Source: Azohydromonas aeria
Lineage (GTDB): Bacteria > Pseudomonadota > Gammaproteobacteria > Burkholderiales > Burkholderiaceae_C
Length of the DNA stretch: 64,000 bases
Assembly: GCF_009760915.1 (NCBI RefSeq)
Contig: NZ_VIDQ01000001.1
Location: 186,001 to 250,000, forward strand
Direction of reading: 5' to 3'
The position numbers and the translations under genes are program-made. Position 1 is the first letter of the stretch, and every line of letters begins with the position of its first letter. Below are positions 37,129 through 45,274 of this stretch, one piece after another. The notes under the pieces were generated by a model. That model searched no databases. It saw nothing but the letters and a program-made list of their open reading frames with translations, and was not told the DNA's origin.

Positions 37129-37938
37129 ATGCAGGGCCGTCCCGACTCTTCCGTGTCCTCGCTGGCGGCCCGGCCCGCGCCGGTGCCGCCGCTGCGCCGG
37201 CTGCGCGCGGCCTGGCGCCTGGCGCGCACGGTGCTGCACGGGCTGCGGGGCCTGGCCACGGTGCTGCTGCTGTTCCCGCGCATGAACCCGGCGCAGCGCC
37301 AGGCGCGCATCGGCGCGTGGTCGCGCCGGCTGCTGCAGGTGCTTGGGCTGGAGCTGCGCACGCACGGCAGCTTCCGCCCGGGCGCCAAGCTGATCGTGGC
37401 GAACCACGTGTCGTGGCTGGACATCGCCGCCATCCACGCGCTGTGCCCGCAGGCGCGCTTCGTGTCGAAGGCCGAGGTGCGGCAGTGGCCACTGGTGGGG
37501 CGGCTGGTGGACGGCGCCGACACGCTGTACCTGCAGCGCGAGCGCGCGCGCGACGCCATGCGCGTGCTGCACGCCATCACGCAGGCGCTGCAGCAGGGCG
37601 ACACGGTGGCGGTGTTTCCCGAGGGCACCACCGGCGAGGGCCACGAGCCGCTGCCCTTCCACGCCAATCTGCTGCAGGCCGTGATCGTCAGCGGCGCGCC
37701 GGTGCAGCCGGTGGCGCTGCGCTACAGCGACCCTGGGCACGCGGTCAGCCCGGCCGCGCGCTTCGTCGGCGACACGACGCTGGCGCAGAGCCTGTGGGCG
37801 CTGGCCTGCGCGCAGGGGCTCACGGTCGAGCTGCGCGTGCTGCCGCCGCAGGCGGTGGCGCATGCCGACCGCCGTGCGCTGGCGGCGCAGCTGCGCGAGA
37901 CCATCGCGCAGGCGCTGCAGCCTTCCGAGAGGCGCTGA
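37129..37938 (+). CDS. plsC: 1-acyl-sn-glycerol-3-phosphate acyltransferase family protein
   Basis: 269-residue PlsC-type membrane acyltransferase: an Arg-rich N-terminus and one hydrophobic segment (about 42-60), catalytic NHVSWLD (HX4D, about 91-97), then VFPEGTTGEG (about 163-172) for glycerol-phosphate binding. It probably acylates lysophosphatidic acid or a related lysolipid; ornithine-lipid acyltransferases look similar. It starts 20 nt after the pseudo-dihydroorotase and may ride on the pyr operon. Confidence 0.88.
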   Translation: MQGRPDSSVSSLAARPAPVPPLRRLRAAWRLARTVLHGLRGLATVLLLFPRMNPAQRQARIGAWSRRLLQVLGLELRTHGSFRPGAKLIVANHVSWLDIAAIHALCPQARFVSKAEVRQWPLVGRLVDGADTLYLQRERARDAMRVLHAITQALQQGDTVAVFPEGTTGEGHEPLPFHANLLQAVIVSGAPVQPVALRYSDPGHAVSPAARFVGDTTLAQSLWALACAQGLTVELRVLPPQAVAHADRRALAAQLRETIAQALQPSERR

Positions 37939-37990
37939 CACACGGCGCTTTTTCAGGCACCACCCCGGAAAACCGTTGGGGAGAAGTTCC

Positions 37991-38872
37991 ATGAGCGAGC
38001 AGATCCTGCTGGCCTTCGACGACGAGGCGCCGCTGGCGCAGGCGCTGGCGCAGGCGCTGGGCGCGCCGCTGGCCTTCGTGCAGCGGCACCAGTTTCCCGA
38101 TGGCGAGCTGCGGCTGCGCCTGCCCGAAAGCCTGCCGCCGCGCGTGCTGATGCTGCGCGGCCTGCAGCGGCCCAATGAAAAGCTGCTGGAGCTGGCGCTG
38201 TGCGCACCGGCGGCGCGCGAGCTGGGCGCGCGCGAGCTGGTGCTGCTGGCGCCGTACCTGGCCTACATGCGCCAGGACATGGCCTTCACGCCCGGCGAGG
38301 TGGTGAGCCAGCGCCACGTCGCGGCGCTGCTGGGCGGGCTCTTCGACGCGGTGCTGACGGTGGACCCGCACCTGCACCGCGTGCATTCCATGGAAGAACT
38401 GTTCCCGGGCCGGCGCGCGCTGGCGCTGTCGGCGGCGCCGCTGCTGGGCGAGTGGGTGGCGGGACAGCTGGACCGCCCGATCCTGATCGGCCCGGACGAG
38501 GAGGCGGCGCAATGGGTGCAGGCCGCGGCGGCCGCGCGCGGCCTGGAGCATGGCATCGGGCGCAAGCACCGGCTGGGCGACCGCGAGGTGATCCTGGAGC
38601 TGCCGCCCTTCGAGTTCGGCGCCCGCGCCGTGGTGCTGCTCGACGACGTGGCCAGCACCGGGCAGACGCTGATCGCCGCGGCGACGCAGGCGCTGGCGCG
38701 CGGCGCGGCCTCGGTGGACGTGGCGGTGACGCACGCGCTCTTCGTGGGCGACGCGCTGGCGCAGCTGCACGAGGCCGGCGTGCGCCATGTCTGGAGCACC
38801 GACGCCGTGCCGCACCCGAGCAACGTGGTCAGCGTCGCGCCGCTGCTGGCGCAGGCGGCGCTGGCGCTGTAG
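37991..38872 (+). CDS. short ribose-phosphate pyrophosphokinase-like phosphoribosyltransferase
   Basis: 293-residue PRPP-synthetase-like protein with two PRT-fold halves: RHQFPDGELRLRLPE and YLAYMRQDMAFTPGEVVS in the first, and a PRPP loop VVLLDDVASTGQT (about 216-228) in the second. The usual DxHxxQ region reads VDPHLHRVHS. It is shorter than housekeeping Prs (about 315) and closer to the divergent archaeal-type or PRPP-synthetase-like forms. It may make PRPP or serve a pathway-specific role. Located 52 nt behind plsC; start ATG 37991 preceded by GGGGAGAAG. Confidence 0.85.
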   Translation: MSEQILLAFDDEAPLAQALAQALGAPLAFVQRHQFPDGELRLRLPESLPPRVLMLRGLQRPNEKLLELALCAPAARELGARELVLLAPYLAYMRQDMAFTPGEVVSQRHVAALLGGLFDAVLTVDPHLHRVHSMEELFPGRRALALSAAPLLGEWVAGQLDRPILIGPDEEAAQWVQAAAAARGLEHGIGRKHRLGDREVILELPPFEFGARAVVLLDDVASTGQTLIAAATQALARGAASVDVAVTHALFVGDALAQLHEAGVRHVWSTDAVPHPSNVVSVAPLLAQAALAL

Positions 38873-38900
38873 CCCGCAAGCCCGTGTGCCGGACGTGAAA

Positions 38901-38920
38901 AAGGGGCCTCGCGGCCCCTT
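38901..38920. terminator. bidirectional terminator between the PRPP-synthetase-like gene and gpmA
   Basis: Stem AAGGGGCC / GGCCCCTT with a TCGC loop, 28 nt after the plus-strand gene and 28 nt past the end of gpmA. A-run before it serves as the T-run for the minus strand; the plus-strand side is less T-rich. Confidence 0.8.
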
Positions 38921-38948
38921 CGTCATCTCACGCGGGAAAAGCTGTGAT

Positions 38949-39692
38949 TCAAGCCTTGCCCTGGTTGGCCACGGCCGCGGCGGCCTTGGCGGCGGCTTCG
39001 GCGTCGCCCAGGTAGTAGCGGCGGATGGGCTTCAATTCGGCGTCGAGCTCGTACACCAGCGGGATGCCGTTGGGGATGTTCAGGCCGACGATCTCGGTGT
39101 CGCTGATGCCGTCGAGGTACTTCACGAGGGCGCGGATGCTGTTGCCGTGCGCGGCGATGACGAGGCGCTGGCCGGACTTGATGGCCGGGGCGAGCACCTC
39201 GTTCCAGGCCGGCAGCACGCGCGCCACGGTGTCCTTCAGGCACTCGGTGAGCGGGACCTGCTCGGGGTCGAGCCGGGCGTAGCGCGGGTCCTGACGCTGG
39301 CCGCGCGGGTCGGCGGCGTCGAGCGCGGGCGGCGGCGTGTCGTAGCTGCGGCGCCAGATCAGCACCTGCTCGTCGCCGTACTGCTTGGCCATGTCGGCCT
39401 TGTTGAGGCCCTGCAGCGCGCCGTAGTGGCGCTCGTTGAGTCGCCAGTCCTTGACCACGGGCAGCCAGGTGCGGTCCATCTCGTCGAGGCAGTGCCACAG
39501 CGTCCAGATGGCGCGCTTGAGCACCGAGGTGTAGGCGACGTCGAACTCCCAGCCGCCTTCCTTGAGCAGCCGGCCGGCTTGGCGCGCCTGGGCCACGCCG
39601 GTGTCGGTCAGCGGCACGTCGGTCCAGCCGGTGAAGCGGTTTTCGAGGTTCCAGGTCGATTCGCCGTGGCGGATCAGCACGAGCTTGTACAT
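38949..39692 (-). CDS. gpmA: 2,3-bisphosphoglycerate-dependent phosphoglycerate mutase
   Basis: 247-residue glycolytic mutase interconverting 3- and 2-phosphoglycerate. The phospho-His motif [18 protein letters not shown] (His10) is at the N-terminus, with [11 protein letters not shown], and [16 protein letters not shown] carrying the second His. Full length, with a short Ala/Lys tail. Start ATG 39692 begins [12 protein letters not shown] as in the family. Monocistronic between two plus-strand units. Confidence 0.97.
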   Translation of the reverse strand: MYKLVLIRHGESTWNLENRFTGWTDVPLTDTGVAQARQAGRLLKEGGWEFDVAYTSVLKRAIWTLWHCLDEMDRTWLPVVKDWRLNERHYGALQGLNKADMAKQYGDEQVLIWRRSYDTPPPALDAADPRGQRQDPRYARLDPEQVPLTECLKDTVARVLPAWNEVLAPAIKSGQRLVIAAHGNSIRALVKYLDGISDTEIVGLNIPNGIPLVYELDAELKPIRRYYLGDAEAAAKAAAAVANQGKA

Positions 39693-39793
39693 GGGAGGCC
39701 TAGGTCTTGAGAGTGAAGAAACCGGTGCTGCCGGGCGCAGCCGCCGCCGACGGTCGCGCAAGGGGCGGATGCGGGCGGCAAATCCTTGAATTC

Positions 39794-39799
39794 TATAAT
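39794..39799 (+). promoter_or_regulatory. -10 element TATAAT ahead of the rhodanese gene
   Basis: Perfect TATAAT hexamer in an AT-rich island within the gap between gpmA and the rhodanese gene; predicted start near 39806 and a 25-nt leader to GTG 39831. No strong -35. Confidence 0.6.
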
Positions 39800-39830
39800 T
39801 CGCGGCTTTGACCAGCCCCTTGCAAACGCC

Positions 39831-40241
39831 GTGACATTCCTGCTCCAGAACTGGTACCTGATCCTGGCCGCGCTGGTCTCCGGCGGCTTGCTGCTGTGGC
39901 CGGCCCTTCGCGGCGGCGCCGCCGGCGGCGCCGTGAGCACCGCCGAGGCCGTGCGGATCATCAACCGCGAGAAGGGCGTGCTCATCGACGTGAGCGAGCC
40001 CGCCGAGTTCGCCAAGTCGCATGCCACGGGCGCGCGCAACGTGCCGCTGTCGCAGATCGAGACCGCCACCGCGCTGCCCAGCAACAAGGCCCTGCCGCTG
40101 CTGGTGATGTGCGCCACCGGCAACCGCGCCACGCGCGCCGTGGCGCTGCTCAAGAAGCGCGGCTACGAGAACAGCCAGGCGGTGGCCGGCGGCATGGCCG
40201 CCTGGCGCGAGGCCAACCTGCCCATCGAGTCCGCGGCCTGA
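39831..40241 (+). CDS. membrane-anchored rhodanese-like protein
   Basis: 136-residue protein starting at GTG: a TM helix (about 8-25, [17 protein letters not shown]) followed by a rhodanese domain with active loop CATGNRA (Cys near 93). It probably moves sulfane sulfur at the membrane. The placement next to grxC and secB is usual in betaproteobacteria. An earlier in-frame ATG at 39786 would start upstream of the TATAAT element, so GTG 39831 is preferred. Confidence 0.88.
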   Translation: MTFLLQNWYLILAALVSGGLLLWPALRGGAAGGAVSTAEAVRIINREKGVLIDVSEPAEFAKSHATGARNVPLSQIETATALPSNKALPLLVMCATGNRATRAVALLKKRGYENSQAVAGGMAAWREANLPIESAA

Positions 40242-40267
40242 AGCCCGGACCCGGCGCAAGGCCCGCA

Positions 40268-40287
40268 GCCGTTGCGCAGGCAACGGC
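40268..40287 (+). terminator. hairpin behind the rhodanese gene
   Basis: Stem GCCGTTGC / GCAACGGC (8 bp) with loop GCAG, 26 nt after the stop. No T-run follows, so it is a weak or factor-assisted terminator at best. The rest of the 164-nt gap contains GACAAT near 40353, a possible -10 for grxC. Confidence 0.45.
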
Positions 40288-40405
40288 CTTGGCGGGTGGC
40301 GGCATGGCCGGGGCCAAGTCGCCCGGCGCCTGCAAGGGTTGAAGGCGGCGCGGACAATCGCGCCATCTGCCACCAACCCGTTGCGCGCACCGCGCCCGTC
40401 CTGCG

Positions 40406-40663
40406 ATGAATGCCGTCAAGATGTACACCACGCTGGTCTGCCCCTACTGCCAGCGCGCCAAGCAGCTGCTCAAGCAGCGCGGCGTCGAGCACATCGAGGA
40501 AGTGCGCATCGACCAGGACCCGTCGCAGCGTGCCGTCATGATGGAGCTCACCGGGCGGCGCACCGTGCCGCAGATCTTCATCGGCGACACGCACGTGGGC
40601 GGCTGCGACGACCTCGTCGCGCTGGACCAGCGCGGCGGCCTGATGCCCCTGCTGCAGGGCTGA
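40406..40663 (+). CDS. grxC: glutaredoxin 3
   Basis: 85-residue dithiol glutaredoxin reducing protein disulfides with glutathione. Active site CPYC (Cys12-Cys15), the cis-Pro TVPQIFIG and the GG-binding GGCDDL motif are complete. It stands between the rhodanese gene and secB, an order widely conserved in proteobacteria. Confidence 0.96.
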   Translation: MNAVKMYTTLVCPYCQRAKQLLKQRGVEHIEEVRIDQDPSQRAVMMELTGRRTVPQIFIGDTHVGGCDDLVALDQRGGLMPLLQG

Positions 40664-40743
40664 CGGCGCGCCCGGGCCCGGACCTTGTCCCGGGTCAAGG
40701 CAGGGTCGCAAAGCCGCCGTGGCGCTGCGTGATAATCGGCCCC

Positions 40744-40770
40744 GCCCGCAAGTCGCGGGCCTTCTTTTCT
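40744..40770 (+). terminator. GC hairpin plus T-rich tail in the grxC-secB gap
   Basis: Stem GCCCGC / GCGGGC with loop AAGTC at 40744-40760, followed by CTTCTTTTCT. It resembles a Rho-independent terminator for grxC, but a GATAAT -10-like hexamer at 40731-40736 puts it at the very 5' end of the secB mRNA, so it could be an attenuator or a stabilising 5' hairpin. Confidence 0.5.
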
Positions 40771-40783
40771 TCGAGACGAGACC

Positions 40784-41239
40784 ATGGCCGACCAAGAGCA
40801 GACCCCGGTGTTCCAGATCCAGCGCATGTACCTGAAGGACCTGTCGCTGGAGCAGCCGAACTCGCCGCAGATCCTCACCGAGCAGCAGCAGCCCCAGGTC
40901 GAGATCAACCTGGGCCTGTCGGCCGAGACCATCACCGACGGCATTTACGAGGTCTGCGTCACCGCCACCGTCACGACCAAGATCGGCGACAAGACGCTGT
41001 TCCTGGTCGAGGCCAAGCAGGCCGGCATCTTCGAGATCCGCAACATTCCGCAGGACCAGCTGCAGGCCATCATCGGCATCGCCTGCCCGGGCATGGTCTA
41101 TCCGTACCTGCGCGCCATCGTCTCCGACGTCTGCACCCGCGCCGGCTTCCCGCCGGTGATGCTGGCCGAGGTGAACTTCCAGGCCATGTTCGAAGCGCAG
41201 CAGCAGCAGCTCGCCGCGCAGCAGGGCAACGTCGCCTGA
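40784..41239 (+). CDS. secB: protein-export chaperone SecB
   Basis: 151-residue homotetrameric chaperone that keeps preproteins unfolded and hands them to SecA. Conserved [28 protein letters not shown], and [20 protein letters not shown] are present, and the C-terminus is a typical Gln/Ala-rich tail. Purine-rich GAGACGAGACC precedes the ATG. Confidence 0.97.
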   Translation: MADQEQTPVFQIQRMYLKDLSLEQPNSPQILTEQQQPQVEINLGLSAETITDGIYEVCVTATVTTKIGDKTLFLVEAKQAGIFEIRNIPQDQLQAIIGIACPGMVYPYLRAIVSDVCTRAGFPPVMLAEVNFQAMFEAQQQQLAAQQGNVA

Positions 41240-41261
41240 CGACGCCTTGCGCGGGCAGGGC

Positions 41262-42248
41262 ATGAGGATCAGCGTCCTGGGCGCGGGCGCCTGGGGCACC
41301 GCGCTGGCGGTGCAGGCCGCCGCACGCCACGAGGTGCTGCTGTGGGCGCGCGACGCGGGCCAGGCGCAGGCGCTGCGCGCGCAGCGCCGCAACGAGCGCT
41401 ACCTGCCCGGCGTCGAGCTGCCCGCGGCGCTGGCCGTCGCCAGCGACTTCGACGCGGCGCTGGCGCATGCGCGCGCAGGTCTGCTCGTGATCGCCACGCC
41501 CATGTCGGGCCTGCGCGGCATGCTGCAACGGCTGCCCGAAGGCGCGCGCGCGCTGTGGCTGTGCAAGGGCTTCGAGGCCGATACCGGGCGCCTGGGCCAT
41601 GAGATCGCGCGCGAGGTGTGTCCGAGCGCGGCCACCGGCGTGCTCTCCGGCCCCAGCTTCGCGGCCGAGGTGGCGCAGTTGAAGCCCACCGCGCTGGTGG
41701 CCGCCAGTGCCGACGCGGCGCTGTGCGAGCTGGCGGTGCAGGCCTTTCACGGCGAGGCGCTGCGCGTCTACACCAGCGCCGACCCGGTGGGCGTGGAAGT
41801 GGGCGGCGCGGTCAAGAACGTGCTGGCCATCGCCACGGGCCTGTGCGACGGGCTGGAGCTGGGCCTGAACGCGCGCGCGGCGCTGATCACGCGCGGCCTG
41901 GCCGAGATGACCCGGCTGGGCGTGGCGCTGGGTGCGCAGGTGGAAACCTTCATGGGCCTGTCCGGACTGGGCGACCTGGTGCTCACCGCCACGGGCGAGC
42001 TCTCGCGCAACCGCCGCGTCGGGCTGCAGCTGGCTGCGGGCCAGACGCTGCCCGAAGTGCTGACGCACCTGGGCCATGTGGCCGAAGGCGTCTACAGCGC
42101 TGCCACGGTGCTGCGCCGCGCCCGCGACAGGGCTGTGCAGATGCCCATCACCGAGGCCGTGGTGGCCGTGCTCGAAGGCCGCCTGGCGCCGACCGACGCG
42201 GTGTGGCAGCTGATGCAGCGTGCGCCCAACACCGAGCGCTACAGCTGA
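41262..42248 (+). CDS. gpsA: glycerol-3-phosphate dehydrogenase (NAD(P)+)
   Basis: 328-residue cytoplasmic enzyme making sn-glycerol-3-phosphate for phospholipids from dihydroxyacetone phosphate. The N-terminal [10 protein letters not shown] (7-16), the GPSFAAEVA motif, the catalytic Lys in [13 protein letters not shown], and [12 protein letters not shown] are intact. ATG 41262 with AGGG just upstream is chosen over an in-frame start 15 nt earlier. It is 22 nt after secB and probably shares its promoter. Confidence 0.96.
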   Translation: MRISVLGAGAWGTALAVQAAARHEVLLWARDAGQAQALRAQRRNERYLPGVELPAALAVASDFDAALAHARAGLLVIATPMSGLRGMLQRLPEGARALWLCKGFEADTGRLGHEIAREVCPSAATGVLSGPSFAAEVAQLKPTALVAASADAALCELAVQAFHGEALRVYTSADPVGVEVGGAVKNVLAIATGLCDGLELGLNARAALITRGLAEMTRLGVALGAQVETFMGLSGLGDLVLTATGELSRNRRVGLQLAAGQTLPEVLTHLGHVAEGVYSAATVLRRARDRAVQMPITEAVVAVLEGRLAPTDAVWQLMQRAPNTERYS

Positions 42249-42277
42249 GGCGCTGCAGAGGCGCCCCGCGATCACCC

Positions 42278-42302
42278 AAGGCCGGCATTGACCGGCCTTT
42301 TT
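42278..42302 (+). terminator. intrinsic terminator of gpsA (secB-gpsA unit)
   Basis: AAGGCCGG / CCGGCCTT, 6-nt loop, followed by TTTTT, 29 nt past the gpsA stop and facing the convergent trmL. Confidence 0.9.
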
Positions 42303-42335
42303 CCTGGCAGGCCGAGGGCGCGTCGTGCAGCCGCG

Positions 42336-42806
42336 TCAGACCGCGCCGGCGTAGCCGTTCTGGCGCCAGGCCTCGAACACCGACACCGCCACGGCGTTGC
42401 TCAGGTTCAGGCTGCGCTGTCCGGGGCGCATCGGCAGCCGGATGCGCTGTGCCGGGTCGAAGCTCTCGCGCAGCGCCGGCGGCAGCCCGGCCGTCTCGCT
42501 GCCGAAAACGAGCCAGTCGCCCGGTTGCCAGGCCACGTCGCCCAGCGCACGCGTGCCGCGCGTGGTGAAGGCAAAGCAGCGCCGCGCATCGGGCCGCTCG
42601 GCGGTCACGAAGGCGTCCCAGTCGGCATGGCGGCGCACGCTGGCGTACTCGTGGTAGTCGAGCCCGGCGCGCTGCAGCAGCTTGTCCTCCATGGAAAAGC
42701 CCAGCGGCTCCACCAGGTGCAGCTCGCAGCCGGTGTTGGCAGCGAGCCGGATGACGTTGCCCGTGTTGGGCGGGATCTGCGGGTGGACGAGGACGATTCG
42801 GAACAT
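42336..42806 (-). CDS. trmL: tRNA (cytidine(34)-2'-O)-methyltransferase
   Basis: 156-residue SPOUT-class enzyme that methylates the ribose at the wobble position of tRNA-Leu isoacceptors. The knotted SAM site motifs are HPQIPPNTGNVIRLAANTG (motif 1), VFGSETAGLP (motif 2), and RSLNLSNAVAVSVFEAWRQ (motif 3). GACAAT lies 6 nt before the ATG with no Shine-Dalgarno. Confidence 0.95.
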   Translation of the reverse strand: MFRIVLVHPQIPPNTGNVIRLAANTGCELHLVEPLGFSMEDKLLQRAGLDYHEYASVRRHADWDAFVTAERPDARRCFAFTTRGTRALGDVAWQPGDWLVFGSETAGLPPALRESFDPAQRIRLPMRPGQRSLNLSNAVAVSVFEAWRQNGYAGAV

Positions 42807-42812
42807 CCCGCA

Positions 42813-42818
42813 ATTGTC
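42813..42818 (-). promoter_or_regulatory. -10-like hexamer GACAAT, 6 nt before trmL ATG
   Basis: Minus-strand GACAAT, TGCGGG, ATG. It lies inside the short 37-nt gap to comF (same strand), so trmL would have its own promoter and a leaderless mRNA. Confidence 0.45.
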
Positions 42819-42843
42819 GGCGCCAGGCTCGTGCCCGGGCCGC

Positions 42844-43578
42844 TCAGGTATCCGACGGCCGCGGCGTGCGCGCCAGCACCCACAGCTGCACCGCGGCGGC
42901 GCCGGCGTCCAGCAGCGTGCGCGCGGCCTCGGCAGCGGTGGCGCCGGTGGTCATGACGTCGTCGATCAGGGCCACGCGGCGGCCGCGCAGCGCACTCGCG
43001 CGCCCCGGTGCCAGTCCGAAGGCGCCGCGCACGTTGAGCTGGCGCTCGGCCTGCGCCAGCCCGCTCTGGCGCGGCGTGTCGATCAGGCGCAGCAGCAGCC
43101 GCGCGTCGGCTTGCAGGTCCAGCGCCAGCGCGACGCGACGCGCCAGCTCCCAGGCCTGGTTGTAGCCGCGCTCGCGCAGGCGCTGCGGGCCCAGCGGCAG
43201 CGGCAGCAGCAACTCCACCGGCGGGGGCGCGGCGCGCTGCAGCGCCTGCAGCAGCAGCGCCGACAGCGCGGCGGTCAGGTCGAGCCCGTCTCGGAACTTG
43301 AGCTGCCCGATCACGCCGCTCCAGGGCCAGGCATAGTCCAGTGCCGCGACGCAGCGCTCGAAGGGCAGCGGCATGCGCAGGCAGTCGGCGCAGGGTGCGC
43401 CCGGCGCCGCCAGGGGCAGGGCGCAGCCGGGGCAGCGCGGCACGAGCGGGATGAAGCGCGTGCAGCAGTCTCGGCACAGGCGCCCGGCGTCCCAGGCATG
43501 GCACACGGCGCACTGGCTGGGCAGCCGGGCGGCGAGCGCGGCCAGGGCGCCAAGACCCCGGCGGAGGCGGGCGGGCAT
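42844..43578 (-). CDS. comF: ComF-family phosphoribosyltransferase-like protein
   Basis: 244-residue ComF homologue: an N-terminal zinc-ribbon-like Cys cluster (CAVC, CRDC, CPGC, CADC within the first 70 residues), then a type I PRT domain with the ERGYNQAWELARR motif and PRPP loop VALIDDVMTTGAT. ComF is needed for natural transformation in several bacteria, with ATPase-helicase activity in Firmicutes but not clear in this form. It is divergent from a BioC-like gene with overlapping -10 elements. Confidence 0.9.
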   Translation of the reverse strand: MPARLRRGLGALAALAARLPSQCAVCHAWDAGRLCRDCCTRFIPLVPRCPGCALPLAAPGAPCADCLRMPLPFERCVAALDYAWPWSGVIGQLKFRDGLDLTAALSALLLQALQRAAPPPVELLLPLPLGPQRLRERGYNQAWELARRVALALDLQADARLLLRLIDTPRQSGLAQAERQLNVRGAFGLAPGRASALRGRRVALIDDVMTTGATAAEAARTLLDAGAAAVQLWVLARTPRPSDT

Positions 43579-43584
43579 CGGCTC

Positions 43585-43592
43585 AATATACT
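43585..43592. promoter_or_regulatory. overlapping divergent -10 elements of comF and the BioC-like gene
   Basis: Minus strand: TATATT at 43585-43590, 6 nt before the comF ATG. Plus strand: TATACT at 43587-43592, 13 nt before the BioC-like ATG (43606). The two hexamers share four base pairs, so polymerases could not occupy both at once. Confidence 0.5.
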
Positions 43593-43605
43593 GCCCGGCC
43601 CTCTC

Positions 43606-44514
43606 ATGAACGCTCCCACCGAATCCTCGAATTCCCGCGCGCTCGACACGCGCGCCGTGCAGCGCGCCGTGCGGCGCATGGCCCGTGCCGAAGAAGCGCC
43701 GTGGCTGCATGCCGAGGCGGCGCGGCGCATGGCGGACCGGCTGCCGATCATCCGGCGCACGCCAGAGGTGGTGCTGCAGTGGCCGGGCTTCCTGGGTGCG
43801 AGCGAGGCGCTGCTGCGCGAGGCCTATCCGAAGGCGCGGCAGCTCGTGGTCGAGCCCAAGGCCGTGCGCAACGCGCAGGCAGCGCCGTCGCCGGCGCCCT
43901 GGTGGTCGCTGCGGCGCTGGGGCGGTGCCGCCGCGGCCGCGCCGCTGGCCGAGGACGCGGTGGCGAGCGGCGCGGCGCAGTTGCTGTGGTCGAACATGGC
44001 GCTGCACGGCCATGCCGACCCGACGGCGCTGTTTGCGCAGTGGCACCGCGCGCTGGCCGTGGACGGCTTCCTGATGTTCTCTACCTTCGGCCCGGGCACG
44101 CTGGTCGAGCTGCGCACGCTCTACCGCGAGCGCGGATGGGGTTCGCCCATGGCCGAATTCGTGGACATGCACGACCTGGGCGACATGCTGGTGCATGCCG
44201 GCTTTGCCGATCCGGTGATGGACCAGGAAGTGATCAAGCTGAACTGGGCCGATGCCGCGGCCGCCCTGGCCGAATTGCGCACCTTCGGTGTCAATGCCGA
44301 TCCGCGGCGTGTTGCAGGATGGCGCACTCCGCGCTGGCGGCGGCGGCTGGCCGAGGCGCTGCAGGCGCTGGCCGGCGCCGACGGCCGCCCGGCGCTGTCC
44401 TTCGAGCTGGTCTACGGCCATGCCTTCAAGGCCGCGCCGCGTCCGCGCGTGGCCGAGCGTACCGAAGTGGGCCTGGAAGAAATGCGACAGATGGTGCGCG
44501 CGCGGCGCACCTGA
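43606..44514 (+). CDS. BioC-like methyltransferase with eroded SAM motif
   Basis: 302-residue protein similar to malonyl-ACP O-methyltransferase BioC by its C-terminal half: LLWSNMALHGHADPTALFAQ, DGFLMFSTFGPGTLVELR, and FVDMHDLGDMLVHAGF. The usual motif I (hh-D/E-hGxGxG) at the expected site reads VVLQWPGFLGASEALLREAY and lacks the Gly-rich turn. It may bind SAM differently or not at all. No other biotin genes are adjacent. The start at 43606 begins MNAPTESSNSRALDTRAVQR. Confidence 0.75.
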   Translation: MNAPTESSNSRALDTRAVQRAVRRMARAEEAPWLHAEAARRMADRLPIIRRTPEVVLQWPGFLGASEALLREAYPKARQLVVEPKAVRNAQAAPSPAPWWSLRRWGGAAAAAPLAEDAVASGAAQLLWSNMALHGHADPTALFAQWHRALAVDGFLMFSTFGPGTLVELRTLYRERGWGSPMAEFVDMHDLGDMLVHAGFADPVMDQEVIKLNWADAAAALAELRTFGVNADPRRVAGWRTPRWRRRLAEALQALAGADGRPALSFELVYGHAFKAAPRPRVAERTEVGLEEMRQMVRARRT

Positions 44515-44559
44515 GGTTTTCCCAAGGTTGCACGGGGCGTCGGAATCAGGCAAAGATGC

Positions 44560-44588
44560 TTCGACGCAACGCAAACTCTGCCTAGAAT
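44560..44588 (+). promoter_or_regulatory. candidate promoter of the cytochrome oxidase cluster
   Basis: TTCGAC (44560-44565), 17-nt spacer, TAGAAT (44583-44588), giving a leader of about 105 nt to the DUF2244 gene. The -35 is poor. A second -10-like TAGAGT lies at 44682-44687. The 185-nt gap has no terminator for the preceding gene that I can see. Confidence 0.35.
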
Positions 44589-44699
44589 CCATCGGTTCCT
44601 GAACAGTATTTGCGTTTCGTCAACGACAAAACCTGCTAAACCTGCTTCAGCACCGGCGCGCGGACCGCGCCGCTGTCCGGCTAGAGTCCCAGACCCGAC

Positions 44700-45269
44700 A
44701 TGACCGCGACCGTTGCTCCGAGCCCCTGGCCCACGCCGGCCGCGCGAAAAAACTGGCAGTTCGGTTGCGAACTCGACGATGGTCGCGGCCTGCGCTGGGT
44801 GCTCGGCCGCAACGGCGCGCTGGGGCCGCGCCGGCATCTGAGGGCCTGGAGCCTGGCCGGTGCCGTGACGCTGGCAGTGACGCTGTTCTTCTGGTGGCAA
44901 GGCGTGTCCATGGCTGCGGCGCTGGCCGCGGGCGAGTTGGCACTGCTGGGCACGGTGCTGCTGCTGTACGCGCGCCATGCCGCCGACCGCGAGCTGCTCA
45001 CGCTGGCCGACGGTGCCCTCGTGGTCGAGCACCGTTGCGGCGCGCGCACCGAGCGCATGGAGTTCCGTGCCGCGCGCGTGCGCGTGGAGCCGGCACGGGC
45101 CCAAGGCTCCCTGGTGGAACTCTCCGGCGAGGGACGGCAGATGCGGGTGGGCCGCTACCTGCGCCCGGAACTGCGCCTGCAGCTGGCGCAGGAACTGCGG
45201 CGGGCGCTGCGCACCGTGGGGCTGCAGCCGCCGGCGCGTTCCAAGAACACGGCAATGCAACAAGAGTGA
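44700..45269 (+). CDS. DUF2244 domain membrane protein
   Basis: 189-residue protein with two TM helices (about 51-68 and 72-92) inside a DUF2244 fold: N-terminal WQFGCELDDGRGLRWVLGRN, then a cytoplasmic domain with VVEHRCGARTERMEF. DUF2244 genes commonly lead or accompany the cox operon in alpha- and betaproteobacteria; the function is unknown. It ends 5 nt before coxB. Confidence 0.85.
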   Translation: MTATVAPSPWPTPAARKNWQFGCELDDGRGLRWVLGRNGALGPRRHLRAWSLAGAVTLAVTLFFWWQGVSMAAALAAGELALLGTVLLLYARHAADRELLTLADGALVVEHRCGARTERMEFRAARVRVEPARAQGSLVELSGEGRQMRVGRYLRPELRLQLAQELRRALRTVGLQPPARSKNTAMQQE

Positions 45270-45274
45270 GGACC

